Source: Ryuthela nishihirai (Eukaryota; Arthropoda; Arachnida; Araneae; Heptathelidae). From it: DNA of 64,000 nt. The notes under the pieces were generated by a model. It saw only the letters and a program-made list of their open reading frames with translations, was not told the DNA's origin and searched no databases. A program made the translations under genes and the position numbers. Position 1 is the stretch's first letter. The number at the start of each line of letters is the position of its first letter. Shown here piece after piece: positions 48,680-59,722 of the stretch. The stretch lies in the NCBI GenBank assembly GCA_038380435.1, contig JAWZYU010000034.1, positions 42,532,901-42,596,900 of the forward strand. The letters are read 5' to 3'.

Positions 48680-48942
48680 TGTTTTTAATCAAATATCCAC
48701 ACGTCAAATGTGTAACTTTGGTGCACTACCCCAGTGGCTAAAAAATCAAACACCGCTTGCTTTTCTAGGATGCTCCAACGATATGAGGACCAACCCTATA
48801 CACAGGTTATATTCACTTGGATGATGTTTTTAATCAAATATACACACGTCAAATGTGTAACTTTGGTGCACTACCCCAGTGGCTAAAAAATCAAACACAG
48901 CTTGTTTTTCTAGGATGCTCCAACGATATGAGGACCAACCCT

Positions 48943-48944
<2 letters not shown>
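48609..48944. repeat. 145-bp satellite, left part
   Basis: About 2.3 units, starting with CAGCTTGTTTTTCTAGGATG. It is cut at CCAACCCTAT by the LINE insertion and resumes at 52622. Confidence 0.93.
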
Positions 48945-48983
<39 letters not shown>

Positions 48984-51900
48984 CAAGCAGCCATGGGCTA
49001 CGGAGGTCCAACCAGACCGCGCAGTTTAATTCTCCAGGCATATCTGTCCTGAGCTACATCTGCTGCATCCGGCCACTGTACAATAATTCTAACAAGTTCC
49101 TGTTTGACATTGTCTGCCCACCGCATCCTAGGTCTCCCCCTCCTTCTGAGGCCTCTAGGCACACTGTTCATAACCCTATTCGCCAATCTATAATTATCCA
49201 TACGGGCAACATGGCCAAACCAGCGGAGTCTCTCTCTGCACAATATGCTGCTTAAAGGAGGTTGCAGACTCCTTTGCCTAACCTCATCATTAGTTACAAA
49301 GTTAAACCACCTAATACCCAAGATACTGCGTAAGCATCTGGAATCAAAAGCATCTAGTTTCCTGTTATCTTGCTTACACAGCGTCCAAGTTTCACTACCA
49401 TAACTAACCCTAGAAAGAACCAAACTATTATAGAGTCTAATTTTAGTCTTTAGGTGTATACGACTATTTCTCCACAATCTCCATAGATTCTTAAAAGTCC
49501 CGGCAGCAATACCTATTCGTCTGTTAATCTCATGCCGCACATCACCAGTATCAGTTACGCAGCTCCCAAGGTAATTAAACTGTGACACCTGCTCAAGACT
49601 GCAACCATTCAGATTAACTGAATCACAACCTGCCTGACCAATTTTCATCACTTTAGTTTTCTCTCTGTTTATAACCAAACCTACTGTACTACCAGTCTCA
49701 TCAACAGTTCGAATGAAAGAGTTCATCTCATCAACATCATTTGCCAAAAGGGCTAAATCATCAGCATAATCTAAATCAGAAATTTTCGTATCTCCAGCCC
49801 ATTTAAGGCCAAAATCTTTCCCTTGAAGTGAATTTCGCATAACATAATCAACAACCAAACTAAAGAGAAAAGGAGACAAAATGCACCCTTGTCGAACACC
49901 AGAAGTAATGCTAAACCAATTGCTACAAGACTTACCAACTCTCACACACGACTCAGTGTTATTATAGAGAGCTTTCATTATGTTAACTAACTTGTCTGGT
50001 ATACCATATGATCTCACAATCAACCACAAATTATGACGATCAACAGAGTCGAAAGCCTTTTTGAAATCAACAAAGCTAGCAACCAAAGGTTTCTGAAACT
50101 CTAAACATTTCTCAAGAATCTGCCTAAGTGAAAATATCTGATCCACACATCCCCTACCACTTCTGAATCCACATTGCTCATCACGCAATTGCCTGTCAAC
50201 CAGATTCTTAATGCTATTAAGCACAATCATGGAAAGAACTTTACCTGGAACGGAGAGTAGGCTGATACCCCTATAGTTATCACAAGAACTGCGATCACCT
50301 TTTTTGAAAATAGGGATAATAATAGCTCTGGTAAAATCTTTAGGAACCATGCCTTTATCATAAAAGTTATTCAAAATTTCAGTCATCCAAATGGTAACAG
50401 AAACATTCCCAGCTCTAAGCATTTCCGTAGTAATTTCATTCACCCCTGGGGATTTATGAAGTTTAAGTTTAGAAATAGCCAAACTAACTTCAGATTGTGT
50501 TATAGGGCCAACATTAAAGCCAACAATGCATCTATCATCATTGCAAACAATGGGAGTAGAACTAACCACATTGTTTAGAACATCACTGAAATGCTCAGCC
50601 CACCTAGCCATGACAGAATCCTCAACTTCTATTACCTTTCCGTGTTTATCCTTCAATCCCTGTATACCTGTTCGTTTTCTACCACACAAAACATTAACTA
50701 TCTGGTATAGCTCTCTGCTGTTGTGCTGTCTAACTGCTTCCTCAGCTTTGTCAGCAAGGCCATCAAGCCAACGATTCTTATCAGTAGCTAACTGATCCTT
50801 TACACGTTTATTAAGTTCTTTGTAATGCTTTCTATTAGGACTAGTAGGGTACTGATTAAGGACATTCCTGCAGTTCCTTCTTTCTGAAATAAGCTCAAGT
50901 GCCTTATCACTTAAAAAATTCTGCCTCCTCTGCTCGTTTTTCCGTAAAAGAGTACTGTTAGTTTCCAAAAAAGCCTGTTTAAAATGGCCCCATTCTTCCT
51001 CAACTTCAGTATTAAGCAAACCATGACTGTCAGAATGACTAAGTAACCTATCATGGTAAGCTTTAGCTATAACTGGGTCTTTCAGAGCTTCAGTATTAAA
51101 GGTAAATTTTTTAACCCTAGCACAACACTTTTTAAGTTTAAGTTGCAAGACACTTTTAACAAGGTAATGGTCAGATCCAATTTCAGCTCCCCTATATGCC
51201 CTGGTATTTCTAACAGAACTAGCCCATTTGCTGTTAATTAATATATAATCAATCATATTCTTATGCAGCCCATCAGGTGAAACCCATGTGTATTTATGTA
51301 TGTCGTGGTGTTTGTAATATGTGTTAGTTATTCTGAAACCATTTAGTTTACTTACCTGTAGGAGACGTTGCCCATTGCCATTGCAGCTACCAATACCAAA
51401 AGGGCCTATTACTCCTCCCCAAAGGTCAGAGTCGGTACCAACTTTGGCATTGAAGTCACCAAGAACAAGGGTAATATCTCCTTTCTTGACAGAATTCAAA
51501 ATATCCTGAAGTTGTCTGTAAAACTTATCCTTCTAATCCTCATCAGAATCATCAATGGGGGCATAACAGCAGATAACATTCAAGTCTTTAATGCTTGTCT
51601 GAAATTTTGCTGTAAGAAACCTTTCATTAATGCACTCATATCCTAGAAGAGCATCACTAGCATGTCTGCTGAGCAGCAGACCCACGCCTTGGTGATGCTT
51701 TCCATCCTCCCTCCCTGTAAAGAGAAATTTAAAGTTATTTTTAAGTATCTCACCTTTACCTGTCCATCTGGTCTCTTGCAAGCCTAGAATATCTAGGTTA
51801 TAGCGCTGGAATTCCTGCATGAGGACATCAAGAGAATAATCTCTAGTAATGTCCTCACGTTCCACGTTCCTGCAGAGAGAAAATGATTAGTAGGATTTTT

Positions 51901-52621
51901 AAAGAAATTAGGTTTATTGAGATTGGTAGGGCCAACAATATCAAACAGCCCCCTGATCGCAGGCATGGGGCAAAGACCTGTTCCTCCTCCGCTAAAGGCT
52001 GAAGTCACCGATGCTGGTAGGAACTTCAGGCACCACCTTTTCAAGTGGACTTTTTCAAGAACCATATGGCCTGCCTGAGACACATTACTCCAGTTTAGGC
52101 TTGACGATGCCCAACTAGCTAAGTAAGGTTCAGGTACCTGCGATGGCCTCTGATTAGGATTATCCACCAGCTGATATAAGGTATCCCATGCCTCTGTTCA
52201 CTTAGAGCTGGCAACCCAGAAGCAAACAGAAAACACAGCGGCAGACTCTCCCTCAACAGAGGCCCACCAGTGCAGCAAGTCCAGGATCCATAATCAAGCT
52301 CAAATCCATAAACAAGTCCAGTCTAGTAGGTATAAATGGTCAGCACCAGGACCCTGTGAAGTTGACCACTCCTCAGCAGGGTTGAAAAAAAAGAAAAAAG
52401 TGGCCATAGATGACCAGATCAGTAGGCCATACTGAACTGGCAGCCCTCCCCTTCCGTTCCCTTCCAAAAGAGAATATCTCTTTTGAAAGGTACTAACGGC
52501 CTGCACCACGAGAAGGCGGGGCCGGACATTAGGTGCTAGACCTGGCCGGTTCTGTGCATCATCACTGGGGATTGGTACACAGCTCTCCTTCCAGTTTACG
52601 CCTAGCTACCATTTACAAGCC
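48945..52621 (-). mobile_element. RTE-like LINE, near full length, with TSD
   Basis: A 3.7-kb non-LTR retrotransposon read on the minus strand. The 3' end is GCTGCTTGAGG followed by about 12 GAT repeats (48945-48981), a typical RTE-type 3' end. The 5' end lies near 52621, with about 450 bp of leader. A 10-bp direct repeat, CCAACCCTAT, at 48935-48944 and 52622-52631 is the target-site duplication; the target is the 145-bp satellite. Single-ORF architecture with apurinic-type endonuclease then reverse transcriptase, as in RTE-clade elements. Only two lesions in the frame and a clean TSD suggest a fairly recent insertion. Confidence 0.95.
48998..52167 (-). pseudogene. LINE polyprotein: endonuclease plus reverse transcriptase, two lesions
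   Basis: In order: a conserved leader (GGGTGLCPMPAIRGLFDIVG), then the endonuclease start (SAGTWNVRTL), LDILGLQETRW, YAPIDDSDED, LGDFNAKVG, SPDGLHKNMIDYIL and GSDHYLV. The reverse transcriptase has IFKKGDRSSCDNYRGISLLS, GFRSGRG, VDFKKAFDSVDR, GVRQGCILSPFLF and the catalytic YADD at 49757-49768. The C-terminal region has WFGHVARM and RRGRPRMRW, as in RTE-like proteins often labelled craniofacial development protein 2. The frame is broken by a 1-bp loss near 51845, compared with the copy at 60.0-61.7 kb, and by a TAG at 51533-51535. The longest intact stretch, 48998-51499, is 833 codons and covers the rear of the endonuclease and all of the RT. In life it would nick the target and copy its RNA into DNA. 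Confidence 0.93.
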
Positions 52622-55600
52622 CCAACCCTATACACAGGTTATATTCACTTGGATGATGTTTTTAATCAAATATCCACACGTCAAATGTGTAACTTCGGTG
52701 CACTACCCCAGTGGCTAAAAAATCAAACACAGCTTGTTTTTCTACGATGCTCCAACGATATGAGGACCAACCCTATACACAGGTTATATTCACTTGGATG
52801 ATGTTTTTAATCAAATATCCACACGTCAAATGTGTAACTTTGGTGCACTACCCCAGTGGCTAAAAAATCAAACACAGCTTGTTTTTCTAGGATGCTCCAA
52901 CGATATGAGGACTAACCCTATACACAGGTTATATTCACTTGGATGATGTTTTTAATCAAATATCCACACGTCAAATGTGTAACTTTGGTGCACTACCCCA
53001 GTGGCTAAAAAATCAAACACAGCTTGTTTTTCTAGGATGCTCCAACGATATGAGGACCAACCCTATACACAGGTTATATTCACTTGGATGATGTTTTTAA
53101 TCAAATATCCACACGTCAAATGTGTAACTTTGGTGCACTACCCCAGTGGCTAAAAAATCAAACACAGCTTGTTTTTCTAGGATGCTCCAACGATATGAGG
53201 ACCAACCCTATACACAGGTTATATTCACTTGGATGATGTTTTTAATCAAATATCCATACGTCAAATGTGTAACTTTGGTGCACTACCCCAGTGGCTAAAA
53301 AATCAAACACAGCTTGTTTTTCTAGGATGCTCCAACGATATGAGGACCAACCCTATACACAGGTTATATTCACTTGGATGATGTTTTTAATCAAATATCC
53401 ACACGTCAAATGTGTAACTTTGGTGCACTACCCCGGTGGCTAAAAAATCAAACACAGCTTGTTTTTCTACGATGCTCCAACGATATGAGGACCAACCCTA
53501 TACACAGGTTATATTCACTTGGATGATGTTTTTAATCAAATATCCACACGTCAAATGTGTAACTTTGGTGCACTACCCCAGGGGTTAAAAAATCAAACAC
53601 AGCTTGTTTTTCTAGGATGCTCCAACGATATGAGGACCAACCCTATACACAGGTTATATTCACTTGGATGATGTTTTTAATCAAATATCCACACGTCAAA
53701 TGTGTAACTTTGGTGCACTACCCCAGTGGCTAAAAAATCAAACACAGCTTGTTTTTCTAGGATGCTCCAACGATATGAGGACCAACCCTATACACAGGTT
53801 ATATTCACTTGGATGATGTTTTTAATCAAATATCCACACGTCAAATGTGTAACTTTGGTGCACTGCCCCAGTGGCTAAAAAATCAAACACAGCTTGTTTT
53901 TCTAGGATGCTCCAACGATATGAGGACCAACCCTATACACAGGTTATATTCACTTGGATGATGTTTTTAATCAAATATCCACACGTCAAATGTGTAACTT
54001 TGGTGCACTACCCCAGTGGCTAAAAAATCAAACACAGCTTGTTTTTCTAGGATGCTCCAACGATATGAGGACCAACCCTATACACAGGTTATATTCACTT
54101 GGATGATGTTTTTAATCAAATATCCACACGTCAAATGTGTAACTTTGGTGCACTACCCCAGTGGCTAAAAAATCAAACACAGCTTGTTTTTCTAGGATGC
54201 TCCAACGATATGAGGACCAACCCTATACACAGGTTATATTCACTTGGATGATGTTTTTAATCAAATATCCACACGTCAAATGTGTAACTTTGGTGCACTA
54301 CCCCAGTGGCTAAAAAATCAAACACAGCTTGTTTTTCTAGGATGCTCCAACGATATGAGGACTAACCCTATACACAGGTTATATTCACTTGGATGATGTT
54401 TTTAATCAAATATCCACACGTCAAATGTGTAACTTTGGTGCACTACCCCAGTGGCTAAAAAATCAAACACAGCTTGTTTTTCTAGGATGCTCCAACGATA
54501 TGAGGACCAACCCTATACACAGGTTATATTCACTTGGATGATGTTTTTAATCAAATATCCACACGTCAAATGTGTAACTTTGGTGCACTACCCCAGTGGC
54601 TAAAAAATCAAACACAGCTTGTTTTTCTAGGATGCTCCAAAGATATGAGGACCAACCCTATACACAGGTTATATTCACTTGGATGATGTTTTTAATCAAA
54701 TATCCACACGTCAAATGTGTAACTTTGGTGCACTACCCCAGTGGCTAAAAAATCAAACACAGCTTGTTTTTCTAGGATGCTCCAACGATATGAGGACTAA
54801 CCCTATACACAGGTTATATTCACTTGGATGATGTTTTTAATCAAATATCCACACGTCAAATGTGTAACTTTGGTGCACTACCCCAGTGGCTAAAAAATCA
54901 AACACAGCTTGTTTTTCTAGGATGCTCCAACGATATGAGGACCAACCCTATAACAGGTTATATTCACTTGGATGATGTTTTTAATCAAATATCCATACGT
55001 CAAATGTGTAACTTTGGTGCACTACCCCAGTGGCTAAAAAATCAAACACAGCTTGTTTTTCTAGGATGCTCCAACGATATGAGGACCAACCCTATACACA
55101 GGTTATATTCACTTGGATGATGTTTTTAATCAAATATCCACACGTCAAATGTGTAACTTTGGTGCACTACCCCGGTGGCTAAAAAATCAAACACAGCTTG
55201 TTTTTCTACGATGCTCCAACGATATGAGGACCAACCCTATACACAGGTTATATTCACTTGGATGATGTTTTTAATCAAATATCCACACGTCAAATGTGTA
55301 ACTTTGGTGCACTACCCCAGGGGTTAAAAAATCAAACACAGCTTGTTTTTCTAGGATGCTCCAACGATATGAGGACCAACCCTATACACAGGTTATATTC
55401 ACTTGGATGATGTTTTTAATCAAATATCCACACGTCAAATGTGTAACTTTGGTGCACTACCCCAGTGGCTAAAAAATCAAACACAGCTTGTTTTTCTAGG
55501 ATGCTCCAACGATATGAGGACCAACCCTATACACAGGTTATATTCACTTGGATGACGTTTTTAATCAAATATCCACACGTCAAATGTGTAACTTTGGTGC

Positions 55601-56095
55601 ACTACCCCAGTGGCTAAAAAATCAAACACAGCTTGTTTTTCTAGGATGCTCCAACGATATGAGGACCAACCCTATACACAGGTTATATTCACTTGGATGA
55701 CGTTTTTAATCAAATATCCACACGTCAAATGTGTAACTTTGGTGCACTACCCCAGTGGCTAAAAAATCAAACACAGCTTGTTTTTCTAGGATGCTCCAAC
55801 GATATGAGGACCAACCCTATACACAGGTTATATTCACTTGGATGACGTTTTTAATCAAATATCCACACGTCAAATGTGTAACTTTGGTGCACTACCCCAG
55901 TGGCTAAAAAATCAAACACAGCTTGTTTTTCTAGGATGCTCCAACGATATGAGGACCAACCCTATACACAGGTTATATTCACTTGGATGATGTTTTTAAT
56001 CAAATATCCACACGTCAAATGTGTAACTTTGGCGCACTACCCCAGGGGTTAAAAAATCAAACCCAACGTGTTTTTCTAGGATGCTCCATCGATAT
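52622..56095. repeat. 145-bp satellite, right part, about 24 copies
   Basis: Unit of 145 bp, for example from CCCTATACACAGGTTATATT through CTCCAACGATATGAGGACCA; one unit near 54951 is 144 bp. Copies are nearly identical. A set of variants (CCCCGGTGGC, then CTACGATGC, then CCCAGGGGTT) at about 53431-53590 recurs at 55170-55330, 1739 bp later, which is 12 units with one 1-bp deletion. So a 12-unit block was duplicated. The last unit (56040-56095) decays at the edge. The unit looks coding-derived, but 145 is not a multiple of three, so the frame shifts at each unit. Confidence 0.96.
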
Positions 56096-56648
56096 GTGGA
56101 CAAACCAGTTTCCATATTCTTAGCGCGAACTGAAAAAAGCTGGCAAAGGCCTTATTGAGATATTCACAGTCTGATGATTTAAATACACACGCTATATTCA
56201 CTCTCTGATGATTAAAAACGCCATAAATACACTTTTCTGATGAGTAAGCTGCCTCGTACACGTGGGAAATGTACGTACATCAAAGGGTTAAGATTTTACG
56301 TCTGAGGTCTTGCCCTCTCGACGTGCTTTCAGTTTAAAACATCGGTATAATTGTCTTGGCGTTTCAAGTTGCCACAGGACGTGTGATTTTTACGAGTCGT
56401 CGTATTAAAACCGCAATAGTCGACCACACAGCCGGGCAACATTATGGAGAAAGACGGTGGCCTTGAAAGACGCAACTTCGACGGGACCCTGACAGGGGAG
56501 GATTTGAAAAACTCGAGTCCTGAATGTTCCACCTAGAATGGCTTTTCACAACCGTTATTTTCTAAGACATAACAAATATTCTGATATCACTTATTTAAAT
56601 TCAGAAACTATTCTCCATCTTTATCACTGTTCATTTAAATATTACTCT
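56096..56648. other. Unique sequence with small reading frames
   Basis: Contains TCTGATGATTAAA-like short direct repeats near 56170-56245. A minus frame of 67 codons (56329-56532) includes CVVDYCGFNTTTRKNHTSC. Cys and His spacing hints at a zinc finger, but I cannot assign a family. Confidence 0.35.
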
Positions 56649-56901
56649 CTAATACCACCTAAGTTTACTATATTTGTTTATATGTACTGGGGTGCCAAAC
56701 CACTTGAACGTAAAAGCAAACTGTCTTTGGTACATTTGCATGCACACTTGTAGTGACCCCCACTGCTCTAAAAGAGGTTTCACGAAATTTCTTCTGGGTA
56801 TTATAGGGGCATAGTGCAACCGTATGAACTGCGCTATTGGTAAAGAATGCTTTACTGCGAACACTATCTTTTTCATATCGGGAATAAAATTGCACACGCA
56901 A
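56649..56901 (-). pseudogene. Diverged relative of the HPSQ-motif gene, fragment 1
   Basis: Minus-strand open stretch of about 80 codons. Its DNA aligns loosely, by eye, with 57313-57534 and with the HPSQ region of the gene at 58830-59672 (shared landmarks CTTCTGGG, TGGTAAAGAATGCTTTAC against TGGCAAAGCTGACTTTAC). The Cys/His motif itself is lost. Probably a decayed duplicate; the translated frames do not agree, so no protein is claimed. Confidence 0.35.
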
Positions 56902-57312
56902 ACGAGTTAGGGGTTATACACTTGTAAGAAATATTTTGTTCATGTTGGAAGAAAATTTAAGATTCTTATTTCCTGTGTTTTTCTCTTGTAGGAACGTATA
57001 AAGAATGTTTTGAAATATACGTTTACACCATAATTGTTTAATGCTATCACATTTGTACCCATCAAGACATGTGAAAAATTTTGCAGCGTAAAGTCCCTGT
57101 AACACATTTTGAGATACACTTAAAACTCCTCTGATCGTTTACATGAATTTTTCTGTGTAATTCCGCTGTCTGGCAAATTAGCCATCACATTCTTCCTATA
57201 GTTTTTGCCAGACGTCTTTGTCTCGTTAGTTCGTATAGGGTTTAGGTAAACCTTTTCAACCCCGCTAAAAAAGAAATCACAATGACATAAAAAAATCAGA
57301 TACACTATTTAT

Positions 57313-57534
57313 TTAATAACTATTAGTACATATACAGCCCGCGCCGCAGGAAAGTTCCATACAGACAGGAATGATATCTAAACGATGTAACTGAACTTCT
57401 TTCACAAAAATGTTTAGCGATAACGGTGAACGTTTTTTACGTCTTCTGGGAAATAGTCTACAACTGTTATAGCAAGGTACCAATGGCAAAGCTGACTTTA
57501 CCCGCAATACAATTCTTTGCGCATCCTGACACAT
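57313..57534 (-). pseudogene. Diverged relative of the HPSQ-motif gene, fragment 2
   Basis: The DNA resembles the 3' half of the gene at 58830-59672: CTTCTGGGAAAT against CTTCTGCGAAAT, CAATGGCAAAGCTGACT against GAATGGCGAAGCTGACT, CGCAATACAATTC against CCCAATACAGTTC, plus ATGTTTAGCGATA against AAGTTTAGCGATA. In the matching frame it has several stops and small length changes, so it is a pseudogene. The longest open frame here is a different one and is probably not meaningful. Confidence 0.45.
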
Positions 57535-57574
57535 TCTTAACTGAACGGTGCAGAGTCATAGTGGATAGTTAAAT

Positions 57575-57871
57575 TCATTCACTTCCCATGGCTGAAACCT
57601 TTGCTTGGTCCCTCAAGGCCTCTAGATGAGTTTGTAGGATGTCGAGGTAGCGTCTCATTTTGGCGGGTTCTGACGAGTTCATTACAGATAAGATTTCATG
57701 GTCTAGACATTGCGAAGATGTTACGGCTGGACCTTTACATTGATGGCTTTTAAGTCGCGCTACAATTCCGATGACGTCCTTGTTATACTGTAAACAAACG
57801 GCACGAAATCCCTTTCCTTTAGGGTATTTCTTGAAACCTTTCCAAATAGGATCGCTCTTCCGTCCTGACAT
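57575..57871 (-). CDS. Small BED-finger-like protein, 98 codons
   Basis: ATG at 57871; the frame is open further upstream, but only from a GTG at 57913. The N-terminal half fits a BED-type zinc finger: GRKSDPIWKGF at residues 3-13, then FRAVCLQY near 22-29 and IVARLKSHQCKG near 35-46. The second metal-binding Cys of the usual C-x2-C is Tyr here, so zinc binding is doubtful. The rest is a short helical-looking tail (AKMRRYLDILQTHLEALRDQ) with no transposase domain. BED fingers bind DNA and are common in hAT transposases and genes derived from them. A TATA-like site lies at 58075-58085 on the same strand and two CCAAT-bearing direct repeats at 57949-58032. It could be a transposon-derived or virus-borne gene, or a remnant. 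Confidence 0.45.
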   Translation of the reverse strand: MSGRKSDPIWKGFKKYPKGKGFRAVCLQYNKDVIGIVARLKSHQCKGPAVTSSQCLDHEILSVMNSSEPAKMRRYLDILQTHLEALRDQAKVSAMGSE

Positions 57872-57948
57872 GTTCAACGAGTCGCTTACTGACAGCAAAT
57901 GATACGGGCACACAGTGGTACTTATGATTTAAATCCGAACCTTCAACC

Positions 57949-58032
57949 ATTCAGTGTGAACTATATCTCGACCAATGAATGACTTCTGCAATTCAGTGTG
58001 AACTATATCTCGACCAATGAAAGGCTTCTGCA
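57949..58032. repeat. 42-bp direct repeat upstream of the BED-like gene
   Basis: Two 42-bp units (57949-57990 and 57991-58032), beginning ATTCAGTGTGAACTATATC and containing CTCGACCAATGAA. A related GGTCGAGAT/CCAAT string occurs in the other orientation at 59758-59772, upstream of the gene at 58830-59672. Confidence 0.8.
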
Positions 58033-58074
58033 AGATTCTCGTAACCTATTTACACGCTCCAACAACCCTTCCTC

Positions 58075-58085
58075 TTTTTATAGGA
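58075..58085 (-). promoter_or_regulatory. TATA-box-like site
   Basis: The minus strand reads CCTATAAAAAGAGG. It lies about 210 bp upstream of the ATG at 57871, with the CCAAT-bearing repeats in between, so the layout is not textbook. Confidence 0.3.
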
Positions 58086-58136
58086 CCTTAATGATCCGGT
58101 GGAAAATTCTCTAGTTGTCGAGGTAATATGACTCTC

Positions 58137-58289
58137 ATGTGTGTAGTTTGTTAGTCTCTACATTTCAAAGGCGCATGTGATGACGAGGTCTTTTTTTATT
58201 GTGATGGTTTTGAGAGGATGTCTTTAGAAAAGAATTGGTTATGTTCGAAATGTATCAATCTACCCAGTAACACTTCTAAGCTTAAATAA
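58137..58289 (+). pseudogene. Zinc-finger-like coding remnant
   Basis: An ATG at 58137 reads CVVC, then a TAG at 58152-58154. The same frame continues with a Cys-rich stretch containing FYCDGF and NWLCSKC and ends at TAA 58287-58289. Cys spacing with a Trp before the last C-x2-C resembles a PHD or RING-type finger, but the pattern is short and broken. Opposite strand to its neighbours. Family assignment is inference. Confidence 0.3.
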
Positions 58290-58379
58290 ACAACAGAAGA
58301 ACGCGTTACCACGTGATGTAACAACAGTTGCCATGGAGACTAAAAGTTGTACAACAGATAAATCTAATGTGTATAACGT

Positions 58380-58613
58380 CTAGTCTCGTTTTCTTACATA
58401 TCTCAAAATAAGAGGTAAAGCAACGTGAAGTAATTCTGGATTAAATCTGATACTAAGCGCATTACTCAACTGATTTAAATCCACAATAATGTTATTCAGG
58501 ACTTCCTGTACAGTATGAGAAATTAATAAACTCCCGGCCTTTTCCATTACAGGGACACGAATAAGAAAAGACCAAGAACTCTGACAGTTGCTTGATACAG
58601 AAGAAGCTAACAA
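58380..58613 (-). pseudogene. C-terminal-like fragment of an unknown protein
   Basis: Open minus-strand frame of up to 78 codons without an ATG at the start, ending in TAG at 58380-58382. The C-terminal part (VQEVLNNIIVDLNQLSNALS, then PELLHVALPLILRYVRK) has a helical, protein-like composition. It faintly recalls the end of the next gene (58830-59672). No family recognised. Confidence 0.3.
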
Positions 58614-58829
58614 TTTAAAACGAGACGATTTCTTTCATAACCATCACTCATATCAAATCTACAACATTATTGCTCTAATATCGTATAGTTTTCAGATAGT
58701 CATTCTTTTACATTTCTCGATTCAGTTAAGTAGAACAATGAAACAACATTGCGAGAAAAATCTTTTATTCATACACTAAGAAATTACAATGACGTCCAAT
58801 CAGATATAGAACAGAAATTAGTAACACTA

Positions 58830-59672
58830 TTAGCATTTATTTAGTACATATTCAGAGGCACGGACCAGTTCGTCGTACACTTCGTTTAGTAATATAGGAA
58901 AGTGTAACATGTAGGTATAATTATCTTCAACTCCGGCCTCTTCCACAAAAAGTTTAGCGATATCGCTTAAATGAATGTTTCTCACGGCTTCTGCGAAATG
59001 AACATCGACTGATTCAACGGATATAGCAACACACGAATGGCGAAGCTGACTCGGATGATCTACTTCACACCCAATACAGTTCGTACGAAGAATCCGAAAA
59101 ATTTCTTTTCTGACGAGAGTATTTAATGTTTTTATGAAACTTAGCTTGACACTCTGATCATACGGTTCAACATTAGACAGTCTTGGAGTATGGTCTGTAG
59201 TTTATTCGACATCCCTTACCGCATTAGAAAAGTCATTGAACTTCAGAGCCATCAAGCTGGATGTGATAGAGTTGCGGGAATCTTTTAACCACGACCATTG
59301 TTTGATGCTGAGATGTACCGAAGAAATCGTTGAAGTACCGTCGTCACACACACCACCTTTTTCAATGACCACCCCATTTTTACCCTTGAATACCACCATG
59401 CCGTGCAGTTCATACGCGAAGGTAGACGTATAGGCGAGTATAGAAGTCAGTCCACACCACTGTTCTTCGGATAATATAACCGAAGCCTTTATAGATCTAA
59501 ACGGAATGTCACTGCACTTCTGAAACAAACATATGTGGACTTCGGGAACGTTCTTGCAAATCTTCACCAACAAGTCAGAGCCTAGCTGGTAGTCGTCATC
59601 TCCAATAGCAAACCGCTCCAAGGGGAGATCACTTTCGGGCTGAGAATGCTGAACACAGGCCATCGTTAACAT
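58830..59672 (-). pseudogene. Intronless gene with HPSQ Cys/His motif, split by one stop codon
   Basis: ATG at 59672, preceded in frame by a TAG. The frame runs 156 codons to TAA at 59202-59204, then continues in the same frame for 123 codons to TAA at 58830-58832. The first part has two internally similar halves, each ending in a W-containing helix-like segment (VILSEEQWCGLTS and VHLSIKQWSWLKD). This pattern recalls PC4/p15-type single-strand DNA-binding domains, but that is only a guess. The second part carries CIGCEVDHPSQLRHSC at 59031-59078, a C-x2-C plus H-x-C arrangement likely to bind metal. It could be one gene with a premature stop or two adjacent genes. Two diverged relatives of the second part lie downstream. 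Intronless structure and a near TATA site fit a virus-like or retroposed origin. Confidence 0.6.
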
Positions 59673-59716
59673 TTCAATACTGCAAAACTATGTCTTTTCA
59701 CACATCAAGTGTACTA

Positions 59717-59722
59717 CTTATA
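59717..59722 (-). promoter_or_regulatory. TATA-box-like site for the HPSQ-motif gene
   Basis: The minus strand reads GGTATAAGTAG, 45-50 bp before the ATG at 59672. Upstream lie TGACGTCA (a CRE-like palindrome, about 59736-59743) and CGACCAATGG (about 59758). The spacing is plausible for a compact promoter. Confidence 0.45.

Noticed and set aside
50526..50795. Plus-strand frames within the LINE
   Set aside because: They lie antisense to the recognisable reverse transcriptase frame and have no features of their own.
52622..56095. Repeat-protein gene in the 145-bp array (98-codon frame at 54824-55120)
   Set aside because: Frame continuity there depends on one 144-bp unit. Elsewhere each unit shifts frame and hits stops.
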